Assembly (NCBI GenBank): GCA_015680685.1
Contig: MNCI01004758.1
Span: forward strand, 50,334-114,333
Source: Gnetum montanum
Lineage: Eukaryota > Streptophyta > Gnetopsida > Gnetales > Gnetaceae
Direction of reading: 5' to 3'
Length of the DNA stretch: 64,000 nt
This document shows, piece by piece, positions 26,660-38,175 of the stretch. The position numbers and the translations under genes are program-made. The notes under the pieces were generated by a model. It was given only the letters and a program-made list of their open reading frames with translations, made no database searches and was not told the origin of the DNA. Every line of letters starts with the position of its first letter. The first letter of the stretch is position 1.

Positions 26660-27130
26660 CCTTAAACATAAGGATGCTCCTAAATCCTATACTTACTCAT
26701 CTCTACCAAAAAGATTTGAATCTCTAGAACATCATTACAGATGTAATCACCTGTTGAAGGAATCCAAGAAAACTTCATTCTTTCCTTGTCAAAAATAGAT
26801 TCAAGTGCAACATTCCATCCCCATCTTAGCCAAAACAAGTGGGGCATGCTTTAATTTAGAAAAGTAGTAGGTTGTTTTATTTTTTATTTAATATGGAGTA
26901 CTATATATTCTTATCTAGCACTTAATTCTTGATGCACATTTCAACATCACTACTTAAACATACTGAAGAAGGTGAGACTCCCCAAAAATATTTTATGTAG
27001 TAGCTTTGCTCTTATGTCTATTTGAGGCTTATTGAAATTTGTTTCTTATGTCTACTTGACACTTTTCTTTCTGTCCTTTCATTTTTTCTTCAGCTACATG
27101 AGATCAAAGTAAAATTTTAAGTACCCTAAA
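26660..27130 (+). repeat. Penelope terminal repeat shared by copies B and C
   Basis: Matches the reverse complement of 18890-19370 and 22610-23100 through the landmarks CCTATACTTACT, AATTTAGAAAAGTAGT, AGCACTTAATTC and TTTCTTATGTCTACTTG. It carries one copy of the AATTTAGAAAAGTAGTGGG-type unit. Confidence 0.85.
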
Positions 27131-27597
27131 TCTTTTCTTATATCTTGTTACTTAAATATAATGAGCTCTGTAGGTCGATAATCTTTTGCCTATTTTTTAG
27201 CAATTCAACCATGTCCTACTAATTCTAAGTAGGATCTAACTAATGAACCCCTTGCTAGCTCTTCACAAAAACACTTTTGTCCATTGGAGTCACCAACAGA
27301 TAACTACAAGAACCTAAAGATAAGTCTATATCTTGTCAACCATATAGTGTGTAAAGATCCTCTTGGTTCAACAAAAGATTTTCTATAATCTTTCTAACGA
27401 ACAAAATATTTTCATCAAGCAAAAGAACTCCACACAGAATATAATAGTTAAGTAGAATAACTCCACACAAAATGTAATCATTAGATATACAAACTCCACA
27501 TAGAATTAAATCAATGCTAGAAATGACTTGCAGATACTCAACTCCTTCTTAATCAACTTTAGTCCAAATGTGCTTGTCTTTGTTAACAATTGAACAA

Positions 27598-30360
27598 CGC
27601 TAAAATGTCTTCTCCTACCAACAAAGATTTGGCACAAATTCCTAAAGTACTAATTGAAATGATCAGTGCTACTGTAAAGGAACTCTGTAAACATCTTCAT
27701 GATGTGAACCACTCCCACTGCAATAAAGAAAGAATTAAGTAGCCACACTCAAAAAAGTTACTGGTTCATATGCTATGCATTGTTGCTTTGAGCCTTCACT
27801 TCTAAAGGCGATGCCATCCTTCAAGCAAAGTTTGTTATTCTCCAAAAAGAGCACAATCTAAAACTACATGAAGCTTACCTTTGTGTAAAAACAACTTTTG
27901 CAAAAACCAATCATCAAAAATTAGAGTCCTCACATGAAGCTACTTCTAAGCTAATTGAATGCATCTCAACTATCAATTAGCCCACCTCTTATATTGATGT
28001 TCTTCTACAAATTTGCACCAAAATCTCAAGTAAGCCTTCCTTAATAAAAGGCTTCAATTCTAGATTCATGTAGAAGCCTGAAAAAAATAGAGAAAACATG
28101 AAAGAATGCTTCTTCTACTATGGATATTGAAGCAAATTGCCTTAACCCTAGTCCTATAGTCAATGAAGTCTACAAGGAAATCATTCACCAAGAATGGGAT
28201 TCTACCTTCAAAAAATTCAATGAATGGTTAAAGGATTACGAAGCCATTCCATCCAATATCCCCATCAGGACCTCTCAACCTTATTTCTCTCTACAAAAAA
28301 ATAAGCACAAGAAATATAGACACACGCCACAGAGACATGATAGACAACAAACCAATTCTTCTTCAAACAATAGGTGCATAGCCTATAGAACACCTTCTTG
28401 GCTAGGCCCTGCTAGCACCCAAACAAGAAGAACTCCATGTCCAGTTCCTTTGGGCCATCTAGCTTAGAACCTCACCAAGGTCATCGTCATCAACAACAGA
28501 ACTCTACACCATATATGCCATAGCTAAGAGCATCATGCTAGACTTCTTCCTAAAGAAAAGAACATCACACCAATCTTCTTCCCAAAGAAAGTTCAAAAAC
28601 CATCCTCCCACACAAAGTTGAACTTCTAACTTTCTACCATCTCTAAGAACTCTTAAGCCCACCTTCTCTTCGAGTGTAAGACTAACCACAAGGTAAAAAA
28701 TCACATTTCTAACTTTGTTATTCATAATTTCTCATCTAGATGTATTTCTTATAATGAAATCAAAGTTCTAGGTTTTGGCCTTAAATTCATTCCTTACACT
28801 CTTCCCATGGATCATGATGCAATTTTGAAGAAATTCATTGCCTTTGCCAGACTTCTCTAGCTATACAGCTTCTTCAAAAACAAACTAGAAGAAGTAAAAC
28901 TATCTTTTTCACCTTTCTCCAGAGTAAGTGGAACCCACCCATCAGTAGTTTCAACCAGAACCTAGAGACATTTATTTGTGATTGTCTCTCATCTCTCAAA
29001 GCTTCTCTTTCCTCCCCATAGTATACCCATCAACCACCACTACCTCAACGTCTTCTTAGAGCTCTTCATAAACATCAGAAAGATTAGAGCATTGTGATTC
29101 ATCTTATTGACAAAACTCTGGGTATCTACATTTTTTACTCCTCTTGGTATTATCAAGAGTCCATCAGACAACTGTCAAATCCTAACATCTATCAACATGT
29201 AGACATCATTCCATGGGAAGTCGTTTGTTATCAACTTTTCTCTATAATCAACTATTTTCTTTAGGTTTTTTCTAATTTTAAGGATTCCCTCTTAAAAATT
29301 TTAGCTTTCAAGCCTTATACTTTCTACCTAATTTCTAAAATCCATAAACCTATTCTGGTTGGTTGTCCTATCTTCTCCTATATAAGCTATTTCCTAGAAC
29401 CCCCCTCTCATTTGCTCCATTACCTACTTTTCCCCATCCTCTATTCTCAACCATACCATTTGCTAGACTTTTTAGCCTTGATCTGTAACCTTCACTCTAG
29501 AGTTCTACCTAAAAATATATTTCTTTTTACTTTTTATGTAGAATCTCTCTATCCAAGCATTCCACATATCATCATTTCACTGCTCTCAAACTATGGTTGA
29601 GTCATATTTTTATGCTAACCCTTTTGATTTGTAGGTCCTTTACATCAATGCCATCATGGAACTTGCCTCTTTAATCCTTCAAGAACATTTCTTAGAGTTC
29701 AATGGGGTCTCTAACAAATAGATTCGAAGCATTTCCATGGGTAGAAACTTCACTGTTATCTATGATTGCCTATTTTTGTGTCACTTAGAGAAATAGCTTT
29801 TCTCTACTCTAGACTTCTGTCACCCTTTGTATTACAAAAGGTACATTGATGATGCCTTTGGCATTTAGAGCAATTCATAGGATTTTCTCTTCCAGCTACT
29901 TGATTGGTATGGTTCTTTCTATCCTACCATCAAGATTACTCCCTTTGTATCTAGCACCTTAGCCAACATTCTAGATGTATTCTTCTTCAAGGGCTCTAAT
30001 TTTTTCAACACTAGTATTCTATCTACCAAGTGTTACCAAAAATCTTTAAATACTTATTAGTACATCCCTTTCTCCTCTTGGCATCCACACCATTAGAAGA
30101 AAGCCTTTATTATTACTGAGCTTAAAATATGCCTCATCAAGAAATCCTACCTTGGTGATCTATAGTAGATTCAACTACAACTCTACTGATGACTTCATAC
30201 TCGAGGATATCCTTCATGCTTCTTAGCCCATTTCTTCAACCTTGTCCCTACCTATTCTAGACAACCTCTTCTTAAATGGCTTCATCAACACCATGATGTT
30301 TACACTAGGAGACAAACCCCTCTCATCTTCAAATTGGATTTTAGTCCTTCCACTAAATCC
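27598..30360 (+). pseudogene. Penelope-like RT coding block, copy C
   Basis: The longest uninterrupted part (28120-28467, 115 residues) is the basic C-terminal half of the N-terminal region, with KKNKHKKYR and the PSWLGPA block shared by all copies. The RT shows GFGLKFIPYTLPMDH (about 28770), IHKPILVG (about 29345), VESLYPSIP (29540-29565), SMGRN and an intact RYIDDAF (29839-29859). Stops and frameshifts occur throughout. As in A and B, the frame runs directly into the terminal repeat with no GIY-YIG domain. Confidence 0.82.
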
Positions 30361-30870
30361 TTGAATGTGAGGGTGCTCCTAATTCCTATACTTACTCAAC
30401 TTTGTGAAAAATATTTGAGTATCTAGAATATCATTCCAGATGCAATTACCTATTGAAGGAATCCAAGAAAACTTCATTCTTTCCTCGTCAAAAATAGATT
30501 CAAGTGCAATGTCTCACTACCATCTCAGCCAAAATGAGTAGGGCCTATCTTAATTTAGAAAAGTAGTGGGATTTTTAATTTAGAAAAATAGTGGGTTATT
30601 TAACTTAGAAAAGTAGTGGGTTATTTTATTTCTTATGTAAGATGGAATACTATATATTCTCATCTAGCACTTGATGCTCAATGTACATTTCAACATCACT
30701 ACTCAAACATACTAAAGAGGGGTGAGACTCTCTAAAAACATTTTATATAGAAACTTTACTTTTATGTCTATTTGAGGCTTATTTAGATTTGTTTCTTATG
30801 TCTACTTGGCCCTTTTCTTTTTTCCTTTCAATTTTTTCTTCAGCTACACAAGATCAAAGTAAAGTTTTAA
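30360..30870 (+). repeat. Penelope terminal repeat downstream of copy C
   Basis: Same landmarks as the shared repeat. Between 30549 and 30625 the 'TTTAGAAAAGTAGTGGG'-type unit occurs three times in tandem, against one or two in the other repeats. Confidence 0.85.
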
Positions 30871-30879
30871 GTACCACTA

Positions 30880-31045
30880 AATTTTGAAACTCCCCAAAAA
30901 AATTTTATATAGTAGCTTTGCTCTTATGTATATTTGATCCTTATACAAATTTTTTTCTTATGTCTACTTGACCCTTTTCTTTCTGCCCTTTCATTTTTTC
31001 TTCAACCACATGAGATTAAAGTAAATTTTTAAGTACCCCTAACTT
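30880..31045 (+). repeat. Partial extra Penelope terminal repeat
   Basis: Repeats the last third of the terminal repeat (ACTCCCCAAAAA, TTTTATATAGTAGCTTTGCTC, TATGTCTACTTGACCC, TAAGTACCCCTAA) directly after the complete one, giving a partial tandem duplication at the end of the cluster. Confidence 0.8.
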
Positions 31046-32819
31046 TCCTCTATTTGTTTAATCAAGTATGCTCCTTGACATAATCTAACATCTTAACATG
31101 TTGGTTTTGCAATTAAATGTGTGTTGACCACGCATACACATCTTCCTGATAGATGGATTTTTAGAATTACTACAAAGGCCTTGTGATTTTTCTGAAATCT
31201 TAACTATTCTTTCTTGTCCATTGCTTGAAGTTCTGGAATTTCAAAAATCATATTTTTTAAACTCCATTCAAATCTTTATACCAACTCAAATTTGGCTTCT
31301 TTATAAAAGATCGCACAACCATCCATGCTATGTTTTCTACAATATGCTAATTTGTATGACTCAAAAGAAGAACTCCCATAAGAACCTTTTTTTCTTATAA
31401 ATACCTCTATATCCCATCTTTCCCAAGTCTAGTTGTAATTGGTATAGAAATTCCCATGGCAAGACTTCTTGTAGGCACAAGACATTAGCATCCAAATCTT
31501 CTAACTCTACCAAGATGTGTAGATATCAATATTCATGTTAATCCAAGGCTCATGATGAACATAGCGGATGTTGTTTCTCACTCACTAGGGATCTTACAAG
31601 CACATTGTATGTTGCAACTTTCATTCTCATTCTTGAATTCTCTTCTAAATCATTTCTCTTAATGAGTGTCATACTCCTTGTTAAAACACTATTTTTAGTC
31701 TACATGTTGTTTTTCCATATGTTTTGATTGCAGGATGGATTAATATACCTTTTCTTAATGGTTGAATATTGTTCTATTTCCTCAACTAATACATCAACTA
31801 ATCATATACTAATACATCAACTAATAATAAACTACATCAATTGAATAACTACATTATTTAATTTTAGTAATATATAATCAAATCACCTGATTTTTAGTAA
31901 TATTTAACTATATTATCTAATTCTTAACAGCCTTTCTACCCCCTCTTAAGAACACTGACTCTAGCAGTGTAACTAATGGCATGCCATAGTGATCTTAAGG
32001 TGCCAAAAAAAAGTTAAATTCATTAGGCACAATTTATGATATCAATGAATTATTAGGTATCTAAATCATAAATATAACCTCACCATTGAGTTTAGAAGGG
32101 TGAAAAATATTGTAAATGACTATTCATAAGTTGAAAATGGACATCATATGCTCAAGTTGTGTGAAAATTAAACTTTAAAGATCTTGAGGTACTATAGTGG
32201 GCAAGAAGTAAAAAATAATTTTTGAGGTTCTCTAGGATGGATTTGACTTCACCATTGTGTTTAAAGGTTAACAACTATAGGAAATGACTCTTCGTTTGTT
32301 GAAAAAGGTTTACAAAATCAAAAGTGATGGTTTTTGGAGTCTAAGACCTTTGGCACAAAAAACAAGACTTCCCAAGAGGTCACCCATCCTAGTTCTACTC
32401 TAGAATGAGCATGCTTACTTATAGAATTTTTATTCTTATGGTTACTAGGGTACCAAATTCAAATTTGAAAATTATTTTCATGCATTTCTAATTTAAATTA
32501 GTGGTTTGGCAATGAAAATTTGAATTTTTCCTCAATTGATGAAAATTTCAATTTTTTCATCAATTGACGAACAATTCAAAATTTTTTCATCAAATGATAG
32601 AGAATTTGTTGTTTCATGCCAATGGTAGCAATGACTATAGTGGTGCACCAAAAATGTCCTAGATGGCTACTGGGTGATGTCAACAGCCAAGCTAGGCATG
32701 TCTAGAGGCGATGGTGGTGCAACATTTTCAATCGTGGATGTAATGGTGCAACGTTTTTTTTTCTTGGCTTGTGCATGGTGTCTAGTTCACTACCACAAAC
32801 TATAGAGTAAGGGAGAAAA
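31046..32819. other. Probable internal remnant of the nested LTR element
   Basis: AT-rich with short frames only, and no motif I can name. By position it would belong to the interior of the element bounded by the LTRs at 17.3 and 38.6 kb, or to older DNA. Confidence 0.3.
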
Positions 32820-33050
32820 GGATATGCAACATGGCCTAAGCATAGCCGATGTGACCTGTGTGGGCTAGCTAGACCTTTATGTGGACCTATGCGACCCTCT
32901 CAAGGCATATGTGATCCTTCTTGGGGCTCGTGTGGCCTTTCTTGAGGCCTACATGGCCTTCCTTGAGGCTCGTACAGCCCTTATCATGGCTTGCGTAGCC
33001 CCAAATGATGCTAGCATGGCCCATCAATAGGACCTATATTGGCGATGAGG
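32820..33050. repeat. 21-bp tandem repeat (minisatellite)
   Basis: Seven back-to-back units of exactly 21 bases run from 32883 to 33029, most starting GGC and carrying a GCC about 11 bases in (for example GGCCTACATGGCC...). Two 21-base periods on the left and one on the right fit more loosely. A few related units reappear at about 33395-33480. Confidence 0.75.
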
Positions 33051-33987
33051 GTTTTTCTAGCATTGGAGGGGGAGGCAATGATCCATGTCATGGGAGGTGA
33101 TCATTACTAACGTGAGAGGCGATGATCAGCGACATGGGAGGAAATGATCCACAATGTCATCAGTGTCCGACGATGCTATAGAAAGTGAACTCTAGAGGAC
33201 ATGGTGTGTGGTGAAGTGGCACGATGGCAAACAAAACAATAGCAACAGGCAAAGCCAAGAGGGTAACATGTGGTGTGCCTTGGCGACAGAGAGGCATGTG
33301 GAGGGCTACTGGGAGTAGCGCAACATGTGATAGGGCAAGGTGGTGTAGCATTCATGGCCATCCTTGTTTTTTGTTCCTTTGGGCAAGCCCTTAAGGCTAG
33401 CCCTTGTTAAGGCCAACATGACCTACAAGGCCTGCGTGGCTCTTGCTAGGCCTACACAACCCTTGCAGGCTAATGTAACCTACAAAAAAAAATTATTTTT
33501 ACTTATTTTATTTATTCTTATATATATATATATATAGTTTAAAGTGGGGGATGGGATTTGAACCCACAACCTCCCACTTTAAAAGTGTTTTTCTTTTTTA
33601 CTTTTTATTATTATTTTAATCCATCTTACCTCGGCAGTTGATGTGGTGGTTCAGCCAATGACAAGGTAAAGGTTCAATGTTAGTAAATGGAAATTTTAGG
33701 TTAATTCCTAACACTAAAATTTTGAAATTTTTTTTTTGTTTAAATAATAAACTAGTAATTTTAATAGTTTAATATTATTTTAATGCATGTATAATGAAAA
33801 ATTTTAAACATCAATATCTCTCAAACCATAAGTCCAATCAAAACAGAATTTGTACCATTGGAATCATCTCAATGAATAATACTCATTGGACATAGTCTTA
33901 GGGTTCAAAGATATAGTTTATTTTTCATGAATTAAAAGGACCAAACTAGCCTATTTTGCTAAATTGACATTTCTAGGCTAACATATG
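33051..33987. other. Non-coding, with GC-richer patch and AT tract
   Basis: 33050-33380 is richer in G and C and has short frames on both strands without family resemblance. A (TA)n run lies at about 33520-33536. The sequence before the element boundary at 33993 is AT-rich. Confidence 0.35.
33538..33583. repeat. Hairpin with tRNA T-arm-like loop
   Basis: Perfect 11-base arms TTTAAAGTGGG (33538-33548) and CCCACTTTAAA (33573-33583) enclose 24 bases. On the minus strand the loop includes GTGGGTTCAAATCC, very close to a pol III B box. No A box or cloverleaf was found, so I do not call a tRNA gene. Confidence 0.6.
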
Positions 33988-33992
33988 GTAAC

Positions 33993-34821
33993 TGATGAGT
34001 GGCGAGATACCCCTACACTCAACCATACGAATACGAGCATAGCACGCGCGATCCGGTCGAACTCCGCAAACTAAGTTCCTACATGCCCCATGGAACACTT
34101 AGGGTTAATCATTCATTGTCTTCCCAGACTTGTAGTTGTCACGATGTATGGTTAAGCAAGTCTGAGGTATATGATTTTTATAGTCTTTTATGTTTTATGT
34201 CTCCTATGCTAACAAGTTAAAGGGTTGAGAAACTAATTACTAACTCTAACTAATGAACTAAGGCTAAATTACCTAGCATCAGCATCTATTCCCACTTACT
34301 ATACACATCTTGAACTGATGCAACCGTGGCTACCAAATGCTAATCATTGCTGGGATCACCACGCGTAACGCACGTGCTTGAAGTGGTCGTACTGAGGCAC
34401 CTAACTAGGAGAGAAGGGTTGAGGAGGAAAATAGTAAATAACATATAATAAATAACATGTAATAAATAAAAAAAATAAAATCCTATTCCATGCACTACGA
34501 GGTTTATCCGGAAAGCTCGTCTTTACTGCCATACACAAACTTGTGTTCAGGTACAATGTTTGCTCGAATAAAGATCTGTTCACTTTAGGACTCCTACTAC
34601 GGGCACATGGAAAATATTCTATCTCTGGAGTGATCAATCTACTAGAGTTTCCCTACTATCTAGCCTAGGATGAGGAAATAAGGGAGAGTCACCTCTTATT
34701 TATAGATATGATGGCGCACCGCGATATCGCATACACGATATCGTAGGGGAAGATGCGATATCATGTACATGATATTGTGAGGGATGCGATATCATGGCCC
34801 ATGCAATATCGCATCCCATCA
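33993..34821 (-). repeat. 3' LTR of family A element
   Basis: 829 bases. A TATA box (CTATAAATAAG, minus strand) lies at about 34699-34709. Between it and the outer LTR end (34720-34820) lie several GCGATATCGC-type palindromes, a cluster much reduced in the right LTR. Confidence 0.92.
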
Positions 34822-35439
34822 TAGCCCCATGACTAAATGAAAACTCATCCTCAAGTTCATTACAATAATATCGGGAAGGTCTGGGATTATTGACTCAATG
34901 GAACTAATGGAATGACATGTGAATAGATCATCATTACAAGACTCAACAAATGGTGTTCATGAAAACAAGGGTGAACACCTTGTTACATTGACATCAGGCC
35001 TCATTTGGTAGCTGAGAAAGAGAGAGAGAGAGAAAGAAGTGTTGCTGCTTCCAATGCCAAAATTGCGCCTTTCGTTGTCCATCCGTAAGCGCATCATCAA
35101 TCTCATTCCTTGCAAGCTACTTCAGCACCGTTCCATTCCAAGTGTTCCCTCTACATCCAGTCCATTATTGCATGATTTCCTTCTGCACACACAACACAGT
35201 CTTATATTAGCAAGGGTAGATGAATTTCAATGTGGGTAATACCTTGCTTCTATGTAAGTCCATTGGCTAGGTTGTGGTATGGCTGATTACAGATCTGGAG
35301 ATATATAAATGATGACTACTGAAGGTGTAGGGGTGAGGAGAAAATCGAAAAAATTGGGCCCCGTACCCCCATGACTCATTGCGAACCTCCGGTAGCGAGA
35401 GAATGGAGAAAGAATAAGAACAAGAAGATGGAGAAAAAG

Positions 35440-37353
35440 AGAAAACTAGGACATCGATGAAATAGATGTCAAGATGGAAATGAACAAAATAAAATTAATT
35501 GCAAAATGTTAAGGGAAAGAATTTTTCCCTTAGGATGGTCATAATCCACCGTTGTTGTCTGTGTCTGAATCCACAACTCCATCAGAGATAATAATTTTTC
35601 CCTTACCCTTATTATGTGCAGGGCTTGAATTTCTCCACTTTGTCTTACCTTTGTCACTACTTTGTTCCTCCTTAGACTCTTCTACAATTTTCAAGACACT
35701 TTCAAGTTTAGAGTCTAAGGAATCCCATAATTGGTCTACCTTAGTCAATACTTCTGTTGTTAATTTTTGAATTGGCAAGGTTTTTCAGTTCACCAACTCT
35801 TCAAGTGGTGACTCATCCTCTTCATCAAAAAATTTCACTCCCTTCTTTCGAAGGGAGGGATCATGGTTGTATTCTTCCGCACTTTCCCTTTTGCGTAGTT
35901 CACCTTCTTCTTTTGCTACTTGTTCCAACAAGCGATGTACTTCATGGGCTCTAAGTTGTGATAGTCTCCCTTGGGCATAAGTCCCAAGGGTTCTTCTAGT
36001 TTCATGCCTTAGCCCATCCACGATTTGGCGAAGTTGATGCCGCTAAGCATATCCATGGCCCGGGTAATGATGTAACAATGTGTAGTAGCGGGTCATGGCA
36101 ACATCTAAGGGTTCATAAGTACCTTGTTTCCAACCTTAGATCTGCTTACGCAGATTAGACACTCTGGAGTACATCTGATATTTATCACTGAAGAGTTCTA
36201 GCATCGTACTCCACCTTCTGATGGTTTTCAGTTCTAAGGACTAGTACCAACTCTTTGCTTCTTTGGTGAGTGTCCTGGGAAACAACTTAAGTTTTTGCCA
36301 CTCATTTTCTATATTCTACAAGGCACAGGAATCATGGAATGCCTATAAATGATGTTGCAGATCAGTGTTGTATCCTCCCTCAAAGCGTGGGATATTGTTC
36401 ATGTCTAAAAGCTTAATCCGACTATCCTTTTGGTGCCTTGTTGGAATTCTTACAGCCTCTATTATGTCGAGCATACCTCAGGTTGTAAGTAGGGGCTTAT
36501 CATGATCATCTCTTTTATGACACCTATGATGTCTTCGTTGTTCCCTAATCTCCCTTCGGTCTTTCCCTTTTCCTCTCTCTCGACTTTCCCGTCGAGGTCT
36601 CTCATTTCATCTACCCCTATCCTCACCATTATGTTCATGGTGGTTGTGCCCAGATATGGAAGGAGAGGGTGAGTGGTGAGATGAAGGAGAAGAAGAAGGG
36701 GAACCATCACCATGGTGATGTTTCTTACCTTCTCTTCAGCTGCTTCGACCCCAATCGTGGTGACGATCAAAGTGCCCGTACTTAGCATGAGTGGTTGTTC
36801 CCTCTATGAACAGTTAACGTTCACGGGGATCAGAACTAGTGTCATGTACCATTGAGCATAGGTTCTGATACCCAACCTTCTCACCATCATTAGGAGGGGG
36901 AACATCATTTGCTAAAGAACCCGTTATGATGGGTTCCCCATCTCCTATTTCGCTAAGGACGTGCAGGCCTTTGCCCTTCATCAGTGTATGTTGGCTCTCT
37001 TGCCTTGAGTCCCAAATACGTTATGCTTCTGTGGGATGATAATCCCTCATGTCAAAGTCTTCCGCAACATATTCAACATATAATTCTGTCATGCCAATCT
37101 GTGCCAAAGCACGGAGGAGCATGTTACGGACTGATCAATCTGGGGGTAACACAATGTTACCCTGTAGATCTCTCCATCATAGCTATTCTTCTTGATGGAG
37201 GATAAAGGTAAATTTTGGAATATACTCATCGAGATGAGTATAAACTATTCGATAATTTTTAGGACTTGGCTAATTTCGGCTATCTATTTTTGATTGCCGA
37301 CTGTTTCGTGTATTATCCCTAGGCGGTGAGTTGCTCTTCTTAGAAGAAGACAT
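35440..37353 (-). pseudogene. gag remnant of family A element
   Basis: The start codon at 37351-37353 (MSSSKKS) opens a reading with the same N-terminal pattern as the gag at 8.6 kb: THLDEYIPKFTFILH, WWRDLQGNIVLPPD, DYHPTEA. After a spacer comes the gag domain (about 36000-36390): EWQKLKLFP, LELFSDKYQ, NLRKQI, DVAMTRYY. Then DGLRHETRRTLGTYAQGRL (35785-36021) and a Glu/Lys-rich tail with a predicted coiled coil (35539-35778). In-frame stops occur in the N-terminal domain and later, so it is inactive, though long parts remain open. Confidence 0.8.
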
Positions 37354-37472
37354 TTTTATCGATGTGCTAATTTTACCGTTATAAATTTTTTCTGTTAATT
37401 AACACAAAGGTTTTTTTAGGCTCCCAACAATGTGAGTGATATCCTATGTTTTATTCAGTGCACAAACACTTA

Positions 37473-37490
37473 GTCCCCAGCAGCAGTGCC
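37473..37490 (-). promoter_or_regulatory. Primer binding site, family A (variant tRNA-Asp)
   Basis: The minus strand reads TGGCACTGCTGCTGGGGA just inside the 5' LTR. It keeps the framework of the tRNA-Asp primer complement with four differences. Confidence 0.65.
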
Positions 37491-37492
37491 AA

Positions 37493-38170
37493 TGATGAGT
37501 GGCGAGATACCCCTACACTCAACCATACGAATACGAGTGTAGCACGCGCGATCCGATCTAAATCCGTAGACTAAGTGCCTACATGCCCCATNCTGAGGTA
37601 TATGATTTTTATAGTCTTTTATGTTTTATGTCTCCTATGCTAACAAGGTAAAGGGTTGAGAAACTAATTACTAACTCTAACTAATGAACTAAGTCTAAAT
37701 TACCTAGCATCAGCATCCATTCCCACTTACCGTACACACCCTGAACTGATGCAACCGTGGCTACCAAACGCTAATCGTTGCTAGGATCACCACGCATAAC
37801 GCACACGCTCGAAGTGGTCATATTGAGGCACCTAACTAGGAGAGAAGGGTTGAGGAGGAAAATAGTAAATAATAGATAATAAATAATATGTAATAACTAG
37901 CAATAATAAAATCCTATTCCATGCATTGCAAGGTTTATCTGGAAAGCTTGTCTTTATTGCCGTACACAAACTTGTGTTCAGGTACAATGTTTGCTCAAAT
38001 AAAGATCCGTTCACTTTGGGACTCCTACTGTGGGCACATGGAAAATATTCTATCTCTGGAGTGATCAATCTACCAGAGTTTCCCTACTATCTAGCCTAGG
38101 ATGAGGAAATAAGGGAGAGCTGCCTCTTATTTATAGATATGACGGCGCACCGCGATATCGCATCCCATTA
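37493..38170 (-). repeat. 5' LTR of family A element
   Basis: Collinear with 33993-34821, but an 'n' at 37592 replaces about 75 bases, and about 80 bases of palindromic tract near the outer end are missing. The outer end reads CATCCCATTA followed by the target duplication. Confidence 0.9.
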
Positions 38171-38175
38171 GTAAC

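Larger units (their letters stand above)
23133..27135 (+). mobile_element. Penelope-like retroelement, copy B
   Basis: Plus-strand copy: a 5'-truncated terminal repeat (23133-23435), coding block (23885-26640) and a downstream terminal repeat (26660-27130) that also serves as the upstream repeat of copy C. The head-to-tail arrangement with a single shared repeat is a known Penelope-like habit. Confidence 0.8.
27136..30870 (+). mobile_element. Penelope-like retroelement, copy C
   Basis: Direct tandem neighbour of copy B. It comprises an upstream region (27136-27597), coding block (27598-30360) and downstream terminal repeat (30360-30870), followed by a further partial repeat. No target duplication was recognised. 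Confidence 0.8.
33993..38170 (-). mobile_element. Complete gag-only LTR retrotransposon, family A
   Basis: Bounded by two LTRs (33993-34821 and 37493-38170) with TGATG...CATCA-type ends, and by a perfect 5-base target duplication GTAAC (33988-33992 and 38171-38175). The primer site sits inside the right LTR. A purine-rich tract (ATGGGGCTA on the minus strand) sits inside the left LTR. The 2.67-kb interior has gag but no RT, RNase H or integrase, so it is non-autonomous. The right LTR contains an assembly gap and lacks part of the distal palindromic tract. Confidence 0.92.

Noticed and set aside
33546-33572. tRNA gene
   Set aside because: Only a T-arm-like loop is present; no A box, acceptor stem or cloverleaf can be drawn.
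34401-34637. Minus-strand frame with a near-copy at 37832-38068
   Set aside because: LTR sequence of family A; occurs in both LTRs for that reason.
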